Shown here in pieces: positions 32,405 through 43,700 of a stretch of DNA of 64,000 nucleotides. The position numbers and the translations under genes are program-made. The DNA is from Terrilactibacillus sp. S3-3 (lineage in GTDB: Bacteria > Bacillota > Bacilli > Bacillales > Sporolactobacillaceae), in the NCBI GenBank assembly GCA_030437565.1, contig CP129291.1:744001-808000 (forward strand), written 5' to 3'. Position 1 is the first letter of the stretch; each line of letters begins with the position of its first letter. The notes beneath the pieces were generated by a model. It worked only from the letters and a program-made list of their open reading frames with translations. It was not told the origin of the DNA and did no database searches.

Positions 32405-32575
32405 ATGATTATCCTCCTGAAAAATGATGATTTCCATTTTAATACTAGGCAGCCGGGCAGCCGGCTCAGGAAAAGCCGTTGCTGTATATGCCTTGGCAAA
32501 AAATTAACGGCTGCAACTTTATTCTTACCATAATTTTAAATGAAAAAAATGGTTAAAACAAAAAATAAGGTTTTC
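32405..32575. other. Peptidase leader region
   Basis: Short spacer between the M16C start and the 21-bp array; contains a possible minus-strand promoter but nothing else clear. Confidence 0.3.
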
Positions 32576-33335
32576 CAAACTCAAATGGGGCGACTTCGAA
32601 CTCAAATGGGGCGACTTCGAACCCAAATGGGGCGACTTTGCCGAATGGGCCGACTTCGAACTCAAATGGGGCGACTTTGAACCCGAATGGGGCGACTTTG
32701 AACCCGAATGGGGCGACTTCGAACTCAAATGGGGCGACCACGAACCCAAATGGGGCGACTTCAAACCAAAATGGAGCGACTTCGAACTCAAATGGGGCGA
32801 CTTTGAACCCGAATGGGGCGACTTTGAACCCGAATGGGGCGACTTTGAACCCGAATGGGGCGACTTCAACTCAAATGGGGCGACTTTGAACTCAAATGGG
32901 GCGACTTCAAACCAAAATGGAGCGACTTTGAACCCGAATGGGGCGACTTTGAACTCAAATGGGGCGACTTCAACTCAAATAGAGCGACCACGAACCCGAA
33001 TGGGGCGACTTCGAACCAAAATGGGGCGACTTTGAACCCGAATGGGGCGACTTTGAACCCGAATGGGGCGACTTCGAACTCAAATGGGGCGACTTCGAAC
33101 CAAAATGGGGCGACTTTGAACCCGAATGGGGCGACTTCGAACTCAAATGGGGGGGCGACTTTGAACCAGAATGGAGCGACTTTGAACCCGAATGGGGCGA
33201 CTTTGAACCCGAATGGGGCGACTTTGAACCCGAATGGGGCGACTTCGAACTCAAATGGGGCGACCACGAACCCAAATGGGGCGACTTCAAACCAAAATGG
33301 AGCGACTTCGAACTCAAATGGAGCGGTTTTAGCAC
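32576..33335. repeat. 21-bp tandem array, about 36 units (family A)
   Basis: Nearly perfect 21-bp period across 755 bp. Fixed part AATGGGGCGAC (or AATGGAGCGAC); variable part of about ten bases in four main types: TTCGAACTCA, TTTGAACCCG, CACGAACCCA and TTCAAACCAA. The four types recur in a similar order several times, showing duplication of multi-unit blocks. No spacers of CRISPR type. It occupies the space between two divergent genes. Long open frames on both strands are a by-product of 21 being divisible by three. Confidence 0.95.
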
Positions 33336-33464
33336 AAGTCGCGCCGATTTCAGACGAAGAGAGCAGATGCCTTGAACTGGACATAGAGTGAAAGTTTACC
33401 TATAATTGACGTTAAGGAAAATTTTCGAACCAATCAAAATGTTTTTCAGAAAGGGGACTTACAG

Positions 33465-33944
33465 ATGGATGCAAAGCGCGAAGAAAGCCGCTCTGCGCGG
33501 GATTACATATGGCTTGTATATTGTCGGAACAAAGGATGAGATCGGTGTCAATGCTTTTACAGGAAACTGGCTGACACAAACATCCTTCGAACCGCCTTTG
33601 GTGGCTTTGGCGACAAAAGCAGGCACACGTTCTCAAGAACAATCGCTTTTCAAGCGGCGTGTTCAGCGTCAATGTTTTGGAAACCGGCCAAAAGGAAATG
33701 GCGACATCATTTTTCCGTGCACTTGAACCGGAAGGCAACAAGCTGGCCGGATATGAATTCTATACAGAAGAAACAGGATGCCCGATTTTCAAGGATGCGC
33801 TCAGCTTTTTTGAGTGCAAAGTTGTAGACAAAGTGGAAAAAGGCGACACACTTTATCTACATCGGCGAAGTGATTAATGCCGGTGTACACCGCGAAGGCG
33901 ATCCGCTGCCGCTGAAGGAAACCGGGTTTTATTACGGCGGCTGA
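33465..33944 (+). CDS. Flavin reductase-like FMN-binding protein
   Basis: ATG 33465 after AAAGGGG. About 160 residues with the FMN-binding split barrel: ALRGITYGLYIVGTKDEI, NAFTGNWLTQTSFEPPLVAL, FSVNVLETGQKEMA and HREGDPLPLKETGFYYGG. Reduces or binds flavin, possibly serving a monooxygenase. Frameshifts near 33490, 33640 and 33855. Stands alone with a terminator 65 bp downstream. Confidence 0.85.
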
Positions 33945-34010
33945 TGAAGCCGGGAAGCCCGGGCCGGCTTGTTGGTGTATCGACATCCCGGCTATAGAAC
34001 ATTTTCAAAT

Positions 34011-34051
34011 AAGACGCTGCTCCGTGAAACTGACGGGCCGGCGTCTTTTTT
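34011..34051 (+). terminator. Rho-independent terminator
   Basis: AAGACGC / GCGTCTT stem with a GC-rich interior, followed by TTTTTT, downstream of the flavin reductase. Confidence 0.7.
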
Positions 34052-34242
34052 GTACTTCCGGAGTCAAATATTTAGTCTGGCTCAGCCTTGATGCGGCCAA
34101 TTGCCGGCAGAGCGTTTTTGCTAAGCAAAAAAAGTAAATCCGGGCGATTTCGAAAAAAGGTGTGAGCGGATAAGACGAAAATAGTAAAAATAGATTGAAC
34201 ATATAAATGGATTAAATCGCCCAAAAATAGTACAATAGTATT

Positions 34243-34383
34243 ATGAATTTATTCCGATTATTCTTTTTGCCAGGAAAAGAGCAAAAGGCCATTCAATTGA
34301 AGCTGCCGGGAACGGATCACGGTACTTTTTTAGGCCATAAGGAAATGATTCATATTGCTTTTTTACCGCGGCAAACAGTATAA
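34243..34383 (+). CDS. Possible 46-residue unknown protein
   Basis: ATG 34243 to TAA 34383. N-terminus hydrophobic (MNLFRLFFLPGKEQK), then KLPGTDHGTFLGHKEMIHIA. No ribosome site of quality precedes it and no homologue is recalled. The codon use is plausible; recorded because it fills a 590-bp gap before the response regulator. Confidence 0.3.
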   Translation: MNLFRLFFLPGKEQKAIQLKLPGTDHGTFLGHKEMIHIAFLPRQTV

Positions 34384-34534
34384 TTAACGCGTACAGTTTA
34401 TTTTTTGTTCTTTTGGACTATTTTGTTATTTTTATCCATTCTATTTAAGCCGATCATGTATCTGCCAACAATTAGTTGCCTTTGCAATTGTTGGCTTTAT
34501 TAATAAATATATCTGGAAGGGAATCGGTTTCGCT

Positions 34535-34905
34535 ATGACACAAATTCTGATTGTAGATGACTCCAGGTTTTCACAAAAGATAACCTCAAATTTAGTTGCC
34601 AAGTTTTTGGATAACGTCGAATTCTCTTTTGCAAACGATGGGAGGAAGGGTTTGACAAATACAAAGAGATTGAACCGGACTATGTATTTGTCGATCTGTT
34701 AATGCCTAAAATAAAAGGACAAGAATTGGTAAAGTTAATAAAAGAATTTGATCATGATGCGAAAATTGTTGTGATTTCCGCCGATGTACAGACGAGCGTG
34801 AGAGAAGAAATGGAGAAGGAAGGGATCCTGACTTTTGTAAATAAACCGCTCAATGAAACAAAAACGAGACAGTTATGCGACTTGATAAGGAATGATTCAA
34901 AATGA
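34535..34905 (+). CDS. CheY-like single-domain response regulator
   Basis: ATG 34535 after GGAAGGGA. A stand-alone receiver domain of about 123 residues: acidic pair in ILIVDDSRFSQK, phospho-acceptor Asp in YVFVDLLMPKIKGQE, and switch/lysine in VVISAD and FVNKPLNE. One missing G near 34645 breaks the frame (FANDGEEGFDKYKE on repair). Its stop overlaps the CheC start by four bases, so it is translationally coupled to a phosphatase that could act on it. Confidence 0.9.
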
Positions 34906-35522
34906 ATGAGATGATTTCAAAAGAAGATATTTTAAAAGAGTTGTTTAATATTGGAGTCGGCAAAGCGGCAAGTACACTTTCAGAAATTATTGACAAAAGA
35001 ATACTGCTCGACGTTCCTGATGTGAAGATATTGGATTTGAAAGACGGCGATGCCGAGCTGAATGAATATCTTAGCCAAGTTGCTGAAGGCGCCATCATGG
35101 TGTCTTCGATTTCATTTAAGGAGAAGCTCGAGGGCAAAGTGAGCCTGATTTTTCCGGCCGATAAAATGCGGCACTTCATTAATCTCTGTCTGCATGAAGA
35201 GCAGATGGAGTCTCCCTATAATGCGGAATTCACAGATATTGATTTCGATACGATCAAAGAAATTGGCAACATCGTTCTGAATTCGATTATGGGAGAGGTT
35301 GGAAACTATGTCAATCTCCATCTGGATTACACGCTGCCGGAGGTCAAAGTCTTTCATTGCATAGATGCCGAGACGTTCATGGATAATGGGGAATATACTC
35401 TCGTATTGCTGTTGTATATTACCTTCAATATTGAGAACACGGAGATAGAAGGCGCCATTGTCATTAATCTAACATTGAAATCCTTGGACGATATCTTGAA
35501 TAAAATAGACGATGGAAGATGA
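34902..35522 (+). CDS. CheC-family phosphatase
   Basis: 206 residues. The two CheC half-motifs, each with the catalytic Glu-x-x-Asn pattern, are visible as ELFNIGVGKAASTLSEI (residues 12-28) and EIGNIVLNSIMGEVGNY (about 122-138). CheC proteins dephosphorylate CheY-P. The gene is placed between a lone receiver and a diguanylate cyclase with ATGA-type overlaps on both sides, not in a chemotaxis operon. Intact frame. Confidence 0.88.
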   Translation: MNEMISKEDILKELFNIGVGKAASTLSEIIDKRILLDVPDVKILDLKDGDAELNEYLSQVAEGAIMVSSISFKEKLEGKVSLIFPADKMRHFINLCLHEEQMESPYNAEFTDIDFDTIKEIGNIVLNSIMGEVGNYVNLHLDYTLPEVKVFHCIDAETFMDNGEYTLVLLLYITFNIENTEIEGAIVINLTLKSLDDILNKIDDGR

Positions 35523-36462
35523 TTTCGATGGATACAATATTACGCAATACACTGGATTGTATAGATGAGGGAATAGTCATTATTGATCATGATTTTGAAA
35601 TCTTATACTGGAATCATTATATGGACTTTTTGACCGGGAAAATTGGACAAAGTCTTGCAGCGTAAAGTGTATCAAATTTTGCCCGGTTTGAACAAAAGTT
35701 TCATTAAACAATCCATCATAAAGGTCATGGAAAACGGCTGCCAAATGTTTTTTTCGGCCGCTATGCACAAAAATTTGGTCAGTGACAACCGGAAAATGAA
35801 CTTAAAAGTCAAAAAGATGACGAGCGAAAAAAAAACAGGTCATCCTGCTCGAATTTATTGATGTAACCAATTTATTCCTCCGCATCGATCAATTGAAAGA
35901 ATACGTGAACAAGTTGTCCCAGTTAAACGAAGAATTGAAAGAAAAAGAAAAAGTGATTGAACGGCTGGCCTATCGTGATGATCTGACCGGTGTCGCCAAT
36001 CGCGCGCTATTTTATAAATTTGCCGAGAAGTTTCTGAGCAATGCCAAAAGATATAATCATATACTCGGGCTTATGTTCATCGATGTCGATGAATTCAAAG
36101 AAATTAATGATACTTATGGCCATGAAATGGGCGAAATCATGATTAAGGTGGCGGGTATTTTAACTGAATCTGTAAGGAAGAGCGATGTTGTCGCCAGGTA
36201 CGGCGGGGACGAATTTCTGATCTTACTGCCTGAGTTAAAAGATACGGATGAGTATCATGTGGTCGCCTCAAGGATCAGGCACACCAAAAACAAAACTGTT
36301 AACCAGAACGGCGTGGAATTAAACCTGTCGCTCAGCATCGGCGTCAGCTTCTATCCAAACGACGGAGAAACGATTGACAAATTAATGGCCAAAGCGGATA
36401 AAGCGATGTATTCTGCCAAGAAAAGCACCGGCGATGACAATTATTTCTGTGATACGCTCTGA
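35519..36462 (+). CDS. PAS-GGDEF diguanylate cyclase
   Basis: ATG 35519 overlaps the CheC stop (ATGA). N-terminal PAS-like sensor (IDEGIVIIDHDFEILYWN), a coiled-coil linker (KLSQLNEELKEKEKVIERL), then GGDEF: YRDDLTGVANRALFYKF, MFIDVDEFKEINDTYGHEMG, active-site RYGGDEFLILLPE. The inhibitory I-site RxxD is present as RKSD five residues before GGDEF, so product inhibition is expected. About 310 residues. Frameshifts near 35640 and in the A-run near 35830. Makes c-di-GMP; soluble. Confidence 0.9.
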
Positions 36463-36546
36463 GTGACGTGCGGCCCGAAGCGGCAATTGGCGAATAAAGA
36501 TTGCTCCGATAAGTTTTTAAATTGAAAAAAAGTTTCTCATGCAAAA

Positions 36547-36580
36547 AAGAACGGCCCGGGTTTTTGGGCCGTTCTTTTTA
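36547..36580 (+). terminator. Rho-independent terminator
   Basis: AAGAACGGCCC / GGGCCGTTCTT stem followed by TTTTT; ends the receiver-CheC-GGDEF operon. Confidence 0.92.
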
Positions 36581-36711
36581 TCTGCAAAAAAAACAAAAAT
36601 ATATTTTAATGAAAAAACCTCTGATTAGACTTAGACTCAAAATACGATATAATATAAATAAAAAAAAATATTCAAAATAAACAACCGAAATGCTGGAGGG
36701 GAGTTTTCAAT

Positions 36712-37927
36712 TTGACCTATCGATTAGCTAGCCGGACAAGCCGGCTTTCTGCCTCACATGTTCGCACAATATTGTCTCTTGCCGCTAAGCCGGATGTGAT
36801 TGCTTTTACGGGAGGAATGCCTGCGCAGGAGCTGTTTCCCATCGCTGAGCTGAAAAAAAAAGCGAGTGTTGAGGTTTTAAGCGAAAACGGCGGAGAGGCC
36901 CTGCAGTACAGCCAGCCACAGGGCTATATGCCGCTGCGCCGGAAAATCTGCGGTTTAATGAAAGATTCGGGAATTGAAGCGAGACCGGAAAATGTGCTGG
37001 TAACCTCAGGATCTCAGCAGGGGATTGATTTAACGGCAAAATTATTTCTTGAAAAAGGGGACACGGTCATTTGTGAAGGGCCGACATATCTGGCGGCGCT
37101 GAACGCCTTCAGCCTTTACATGGCGAATGTCGTCCATGTGGCAATGGACGACGAAACGGGGGATGGATATGGATGCCCTTGAACGGACGCTCCAAAGCCA
37201 CCCGGAAGCCAAAATGATTTACACCATTCCCGATTTTCAAAACCCGACCGGGCGGACAATGAGCCTGGAGCGGAGACAGCGCCTGGTTGAATTGGCCAAT
37301 CAATACGATGTCCTCATTGTTGAAGACAATCCATATGGAGCAATCCGCTATTCAGGAACGCCTCTTCCGGCCCTCAAGCATTTTGACACGGAAGGCCGGG
37401 TCGTCCATTTAGGCACTTTTTCCAAAATTTTAAGCCCCGGACTCCGCGTCGGCTGGCTGTGCTCAGCGAATCCGATTATGGACACCTATACGGGTTTTAA
37501 GCAGATGGACGATGTGCATACGAATATTTTTGCACAAATGATCGCGGACAGGTACCTTGAAAACAATGACTTGACAGCGCACCTTAAACAAATTCGGAAA
37601 TTATACAAAAAGCGGAAAGAGGTCATGGTGCAAAGCATTGACGAATATTTTCCGGCCGGGATCAAGCACAGCGATCCCCTGGGTGGTTTATTCATCTGGG
37701 TCGAACTGCCGAAATCACTCGATGCTCAGGAAGTATTCAAAAAATGCGTGGATCACAAAGTTGCTTTTGTTCCCGGCGGACCGTTTGCCGCCGACGGCAC
37801 GGCTGATCATGCTTTCAGGATGAGCTATGCTAATATGCCGGAAGAAAAAATCATTGAAGGGATGAAAAGAATCGGTGCCGTGCTGACCGATGTGATGGCC
37901 AAAAAACCTTCGATTCGCCTGAGTTAA
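36712..37927 (+). CDS. PLP-dependent aminotransferase, fold type I (2-aminoadipate/LysN type)
   Basis: TTG 36712 is the start, with GGAGGGGAG 9-10 bases upstream. About 404 residues. IAFTGGMPAQELFP, LQYSQPQGYMPLRRKI, VTSGSQQGIDLTAKL, YTIPDFQNPTGRTMS, and the PLP lysine in GTFSKILSPGLRVGW. The set is typical of 2-aminoadipate/aromatic or branched-chain aminotransferases related to MocR C-terminal domains; no DNA-binding domain is present. One indel near 37165. Single-gene unit with terminator. Confidence 0.88.
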
Positions 37928-37981
37928 ATGAGGGGGCCAAGCTGTTCCCACTTAGTATTTGAAAATATTTGATACAGAAAT

Positions 37982-38030
37982 ATAGGCTGTTTCATAGTCA
38001 AAATAAGACTTATGAGACAGCCTATCTTTA
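37982..38030 (+). terminator. Rho-independent terminator
   Basis: ATAGGCTGTTTCATA / TATGAGACAGCCTAT, 15-bp stem with two non-Watson-Crick pairs, followed by CTTTATT. Confidence 0.85.
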
Positions 38031-38111
38031 TTCATTCAAGACTTTGAGCCGGCGTCTTGCCTGCCGGACCTTAGCAGTGCCCCGCTCCATAAAGAGAAAG
38101 CAGCGGAGATA

Positions 38112-38370
38112 CAACTTGTTTATAAAAGCAGCAATCTTGTTTATAACCGCGGAAAGTCGTTAATAAACCGCCGAAAGTTGAACAAAGACCCGAGCCCCGC
38201 CTGCGACTCGTCAATAAAAGCAGCAATCTTGTAAATAAAGAGCGGAAAGTTGTTAATAAACCGCCGAAAGTTGAACAAAGGCCCAAGTCCCGCCCGCGAC
38301 TTGTTAATGTAAAAATAAATCCTGTAAATAAACCGGGAAACGTTGTTCATAAATCACAGAAAGTTGGTTT
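38112..38370 (+). repeat. Short 93-bp-type array of 21-bp modules (family B, second locus)
   Basis: Two and a half copies of the same higher-order unit as at 20.1-20.7 kb: modules starting CTTGTAAATAAAG, GTTGTTAATAAACCG and the 30-base module GTTGAACAAAG...GCGA. Same orientation relative to downstream genes (upstream of murB). More diverged between copies than the 20-kb array. The remaining 340 bp up to murB holds no gene. Confidence 0.85.
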
Positions 38371-38708
38371 AATTGCGTGTACAGGTTGATTTTTGTGCAA
38401 ATAAGTATGGCTTGCAGCTGATCATATCTGCCGGCGGCTGTCATATATTTGAAAGAGAGGCCGAAAATATAAAGAAACGGCTTCACGCGACTTTGAGGAG
38501 TCTTCAAAAAAAGTTGACAGCCGGAGATAGTGGTGGCTTAATAAGAGTTGCAAAGTTTTTTTCTTTGTACTTAGAAAGATGAATGTCGGCAGAGCCTTTG
38601 TCTGCGCTTGCGGCTTGCTAAGGGCAAGTTTTTCTGACAAGTCATTTAACGCGGAATGTCACTCGCATTTTGCACATGAAACAACGAATACATGGCAGAG
38701 GGTTTGAA

Positions 38709-39622
38709 ATGAACAAAATGACAATTTACAGTGATTTATCCAAGATTATCCAATATTCAGGCAGAGTGAAACTGGATGAGCCGCTGGGTGCCTATACGTA
38801 CACGAGAACGGGAGGCAAGGCGGATGTCCTTGTTTTTCCAAATACTTATGATGAAGTTTTGCAAACCTATCAATATGCATTGAAGGAAAAGGTGCCGGTG
38901 ACCGTACTTGGCAACGGCTCCAATGTGATTGTCAGGGATGGCGGGATTCGCGGTATCGTGATCATTTTAACTGAGCTGAACCGAGTTCAATTGAGCGGCA
39001 ATAAAATCACTGCCCAAAGCGGAGCGGCGATTATCGATGTTTCGAGGTTTGCCTTGAAAAATCACTTGACAGGTCTTGAGTTTGCCTGCGGGATTCCCGG
39101 TTCGGTCGGCGGAGCTCTGTATATGAATGCGGGGGCATACGGCGAAACGTCGGATGTTTTGGAAAGTGCACGGGTTATCGACAAAGAGGGTAAACTTTTA
39201 CACCTCCACCGCGATGATTTGAAACTGGAGTATCGCAACAGCGCGATCGCGCAGCATGGGTATTTAGCGCTTGAAGGAACGTTCGCCCTTGAACCGGGAG
39301 ATGTTGCGAAAATCAAAGCAAAAATGGACGAGTTGACGTATTTGCGCGAATCGAAGCAGCCGCTTGAGTATCCTTCATGCGGCAGCGTCTTTTTAAACGG
39401 CCGCCCAATCATTTTGCCGGCAAGCTGATTCAAGACAGCGGGCTGCAGGGCACGAAAATCGGCGGTGTTCAAGTATCAACGAAGCATGCCGGATTTATGG
39501 TCAATGTCGACCAAGGGACGGCGACCGACTATATTGAATTAATTCATCATGTACAGGCGACCGTGAAGGAAAAATTTCATGTGGATCTGGAAACAGAAGT
39601 CAAGATTATCGGGGAAAACTGA
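38709..39622 (+). CDS. murB: UDP-N-acetylenolpyruvoylglucosamine reductase
   Basis: Essential peptidoglycan precursor enzyme, FAD-dependent. ATG 38709 after AGAGGG. FAD-binding [35 protein letters not shown], catalytic Ser in PSCGSVFKRPP, and the C-terminal [18 protein letters not shown]. About 303 residues, type II MurB. A T-run near 39390 is two bases too long for the frame; since the gene should be essential this is good evidence that the indels in this window are mostly consensus errors. Confidence 0.93.
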
Positions 39623-39637
39623 TTTCGTGATTAAAAG

Positions 39638-39671
39638 AACCGTTCGGCGCGGATGTGCGGAACGGTTTTTC
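39638..39671 (+). terminator. Rho-independent terminator
   Basis: AACCGTTC / GAACGGTT stem and TTTTT; lies between convergent murB and GNAT genes. Confidence 0.85.
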
Positions 39672-39675
39672 ACGT

Positions 39676-40181
39676 CTATTGAATGACGCGTTTACCCATG
39701 ATGATCAAATCTCGTTCAATGCCGTCCAATTCGGCGACGTGCGGTAAATTTGCCCATTTTTGAAAGCCGAACCGTTCAAATAATCCGAGGCTCGGTTTGT
39801 TATGACCAAAAATAAAGGCAAGAATCGTTTTAATTTGCAGTTCCGGGCAATGATCGACCGCTTGCTGCAACAAGAAAGTACCGATCCCTTTTCCTCTGAA
39901 CTTTTGGTCAATGTAAATGCTGATTTCGGCTGTGGAGTGATAGGCAGGGCGGCCGTAAAAAGATTCAAAACTGATCCAGCCGCAAACCGTGCCGTTATAT
40001 TCAGCGACCCAAAGCGGCCTTTCTTTTTCTGAATGATTGTCAAACCAGGGTTTGCGTTCTTCGATGGAAACCGCCGTTGTATCGGCCGTAACCATTCGCC
40101 CCGGAACGGTTGAATTATAAATGTCGACAATAGCCGCAAGTCATCAATCACTGCATCACGAATGACGATTTTTTCTAACAT
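39676..40181 (-). CDS. GNAT-family N-acetyltransferase
   Basis: About 167 residues, phosphinothricin-acetyltransferase-like. IVIRDAVIDDL at the N-terminus, RPLWVAEYNGTVCGWISFE, and the acetyl-CoA loop QKFRGKGIGTFLLQQAV, then NKPSLGLFERFGFQKW. ATG 40181; a frameshift lies near 40125. Substrate unknown. Confidence 0.87.
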
Positions 40182-40703
40182 TAAGTATGTCCACCTTTGT
40201 TTTCTTTATTTGGCTAGGCTTTCAGTCTCCTGCCATCATCGGCTCGGGTAAAACCAGATCCGCTTTGGCGCGGGATAAGGGGTCCCGAATACCGACGCTT
40301 CAGGCAATGATGGCGCTCATTCATTCATCAAATGAGTTTACCTAAGTCATTAGCACATTTAAATACTATTATAGGCCCTTCTCATAAGTCCCCTCAAGTC
40401 TTTAACAAGAAAAAGCAGGCCTTTTGTCAGATACGGTCATGGATCACTTCACCAACTTTCAACGGTTTATAAACGACTTTTCCACTTAAGTCAGCCGAGC
40501 TTTTATCAGCCTGATTCCTTTTTTAAAATTTGTTTTGAACGTGGTACCGCAGCAAAGTTTCTAAACCGAACCTTAAACTTATGCCTTAAACAACTAAAAA
40601 AGGACTGCTTCATCAAATCTTTTCTTATGAAAGCAGTCCTTTTATCCTTTTTCAAAACAAATTCGGCTTTTTTTCTTTTTGTGACAGCCTGCCTGCACTT
40701 TGG
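40182..40703. other. Intergenic with terminator hairpin
   Basis: No gene. A hairpin AAAAGGACTGCTT...AAGCAGTCCTTTT at 40597-40643, with T-runs on both sides, probably terminates the GH92 gene on the minus strand. Confidence 0.55.
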
Positions 40704-43700
40704 TTAATCCGACAGCAGATTGACAACGGCATGGGCATCGGCCGAAAGCCGGGATTTAACCTCGGCCGTTCCTTCTCCCAGCGCCAAGTAATTTACTTGT
40801 TCAACAAAGTTCTGCATACCGGTGATCGCGGAAGCGTTGTTTCCCTCGTTGAATGCTTTCTGTGCCTGATGGAGTGTGGCCGACAGCATCGATTTTTGCG
40901 AGGCATTCAACACATCTTTTTTAAAGGCACTTGTCAGGCGATTTTGAATAGCAGAGAAACCCTGGCCGATATCCTTGTAGCCAAGCAGTTCGAATTCGGC
41001 CAGTGACGGCATTGATTTTCTGTTATTTTGGGTAATGTCCAGTTTGTAATAGCGATAATAGCCGGGGCGGGAGACAGAGAAGGCCCGTGTGAAGGACCGC
41101 CATTTGAACGACTGGCCGCTGCGCTTGTCCAGGTCTCCCATTTTTTCCCGTCATTTGAACCGGACAGTGTCCATCCTTTAGGATCACTTGTACCGCCGCC
41201 ATTTGCGGATGATGTTAAAGTGTACATGGTCACCCGCTGTTTCCCTTTTTTGAATGTCACCGGAATAGAAGGATAATGGCTGCGGAATAGGGTGGCCGTA
41301 TCTGAATTATGGTCAAACAGTGCTCCGTAAGACCGGTTTTCGCTGCCGGTCACAACTCCCTGTTTCGAGCCGGCAGTATTCGTTAAATCAACAAGCGCCT
41401 TCGGATAAAGGGAGGAGCCGTTTGTCGATGCCGGCGTAATTGCCTGAGGCAAATCACTGGTTGAACTGCCCCAAAGCGAAGGCTGCGGCCCCATATCAAA
41501 TGTTAATGTTGCCCCTTGAGCGAGGATATTATGGGAGACCGTCGTATTTGAGTAGTTTTGCCCGTTCAATGTCACACTTTGAATATATTTATTTTTGTTG
41601 CTGACATTTGGGGCATTAATGACAAACACGGCCGTTTTCCAAGTGAATGGTTATTTTCTTAAAGAACGGCGCACCGATGACATAATCGGATGTTCCGGCC
41701 TTCGGATACAGGCCGGCGGCGCTCAGAAGGTACCAGGCGGATAGGTCGCCGTTCTTGTCATCGCCGAGATAACCCTGGCCGATTTCACTGCCGGTATAGA
41801 ATCTGGTCATAATATCGCGCACTTTCGCCTGCGTTTTCCACGGTTCGCCCGCGCTGTTATACATATAAGGAATCGACCCAGCCGACGGACTGGCGAAATT
41901 GAGCATTCCTAAGCGGCCGTCGCACGTTTCTCTCATTGCGCTCGTTTTTTTTTTTCGAATCCGCAGCGGCTGCAGATGTGCTGAAAAATGTATCTAGTTT
42001 GCTGGCGAGCTTTTGCCGGCCGCCGTACAGATTGGCAAGACCCTGACCATCCTGAGGCACTTGAAAAGCGATATTCCAACCGTTCGGCGTCACATCTTTA
42101 CTGCTCCAGGACTTTGGATCAAACGTTTGGCTGATGCCGACCATTTGCCAGTTGCGGATTTCCCCATGAAAAATCCGGATTTTTGGCTAAATAATTGAAT
42201 ATAATTTTGGGCCCTGTGAGCAAAATAGTCGCTGTCGTCTTTGTACTGGGCGGCATAAGGGTCTGAAGAGCTTCCGTTTTGGTACAGGGCGGAAGCCAGG
42301 TTGGACAGAGCAAAATCGTTTATGCTGCCCGCCAGTGTCCAATTGACACTACTTTCGGCCGCGGTGCTTGTATACCCGTTAAAAATAGCTTTATTTTGCT
42401 CGGCCCGCCCGCTTCCGGCGTTGCTGTTATTTACCGAAGCATCTTTTAGGATGGCCTGATAGAGCTCCCGGGCATTCACCGTTGTCACACCGTTCATGTA
42501 TGCACAGGCAAACGCTAGATCGGCGTTCGTGCCAATTTCCGGCACGGGGGACAGCCGGCCGCTGTCTTTGTATTGCTGCAAGTATCCATTGATCAACTGT
42601 CCGGTCAGCTTCGGCGCCAAGAGTGAGTGGCAGGCCAAACCGTCTGCGCACTATATTCGAAATCACTTCCCGCGTACAGCCGGCCGTTTTTTCACTTTTG
42701 CTCCGGTTTTGACCGCCGTATTTTTTCCCGCCGGTTTTACATACGGGCTGGCATATTGATATTTCGGTTTTCTCACTGTACCAGTATTTTCATAAGCGGC
42801 ATTGGGATAAAGAAACATCCGGTACATATTGGAATAAAGGGTGGTCAGCTGATCTTGATTGGCCCCTTCAACCGCCACTTTGTTTAATTGCTTGTCCCAG
42901 GCTTCTCCAGCCGCCTGTTTCACATCATTAAATGTCTTCTTCGCGCCGATCTCCTGATTAAGATTGCGTTTTGCCTGATCGACGCTGATCAGCGAAGTGG
43001 CGATTCGCATCGTCACCGTTTTCCCGCCGGATGCATCGAATTTATAGAAGGCGGTGACACGATCGCGATCTTCGCCGGAAAGCGGACTGCTGTCTATGAT
43101 GTTCTTATCAAAAGCGGCATAGAAAAATAGTCGAGTCGCCTTGCCGGACGAGCCGCTTTTTAAGTCGGAATAGCCGTAGAGTGCCCTCTCTTTTGGGCGG
43201 AGAGTCAGTCCGCCGTTATTATTGAGATTATCAAAGATCAGGTTCTCGTCACCGTCTTTAAAAGTAAAACGAAAGATAGCGGAATGGTCGGCCGATGCCA
43301 CTTCCGCCTTGATGCCATTTTCAAAAGTGACGTGATAATCATTCGGTTTCGCACTTTCATTGCTATGTTTAAAAGCCAGGCCGCGGCTCACCCTGTTGGC
43401 GCTCGGCGTGCCGATAAAATCGGAGGGCATGACCTGGAACGCTTGCGTTTCCCCAGCTTGACCGGCCAAGCCATGAAGCATGAAGCAAAGAAAATGACTG
43501 AATTTCCGGAAGATTGTTCGTGTCGTTATTTTGATTATATTGATAGACGGCGTTCGCCGCGCTGCTGTCCGTCGCCGGAGCCCAAGAATTGAATCCGTTC
43601 GGCACCGCTACAGCAGGGTCGGTGCCGCCTCGTGAAAAAAAGCTTTGCTGGAGGCTGTTCCTCTTAAAATGTTCACATAGTCAACGGGTTTAGCTGTCTG

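Noticed and set aside
32566..33391. Open frames of 60-178 codons over the 32.6-kb array
   Set aside because: Same cause as above; heptapeptide repeats arise from the DNA period in several frames and both strands.
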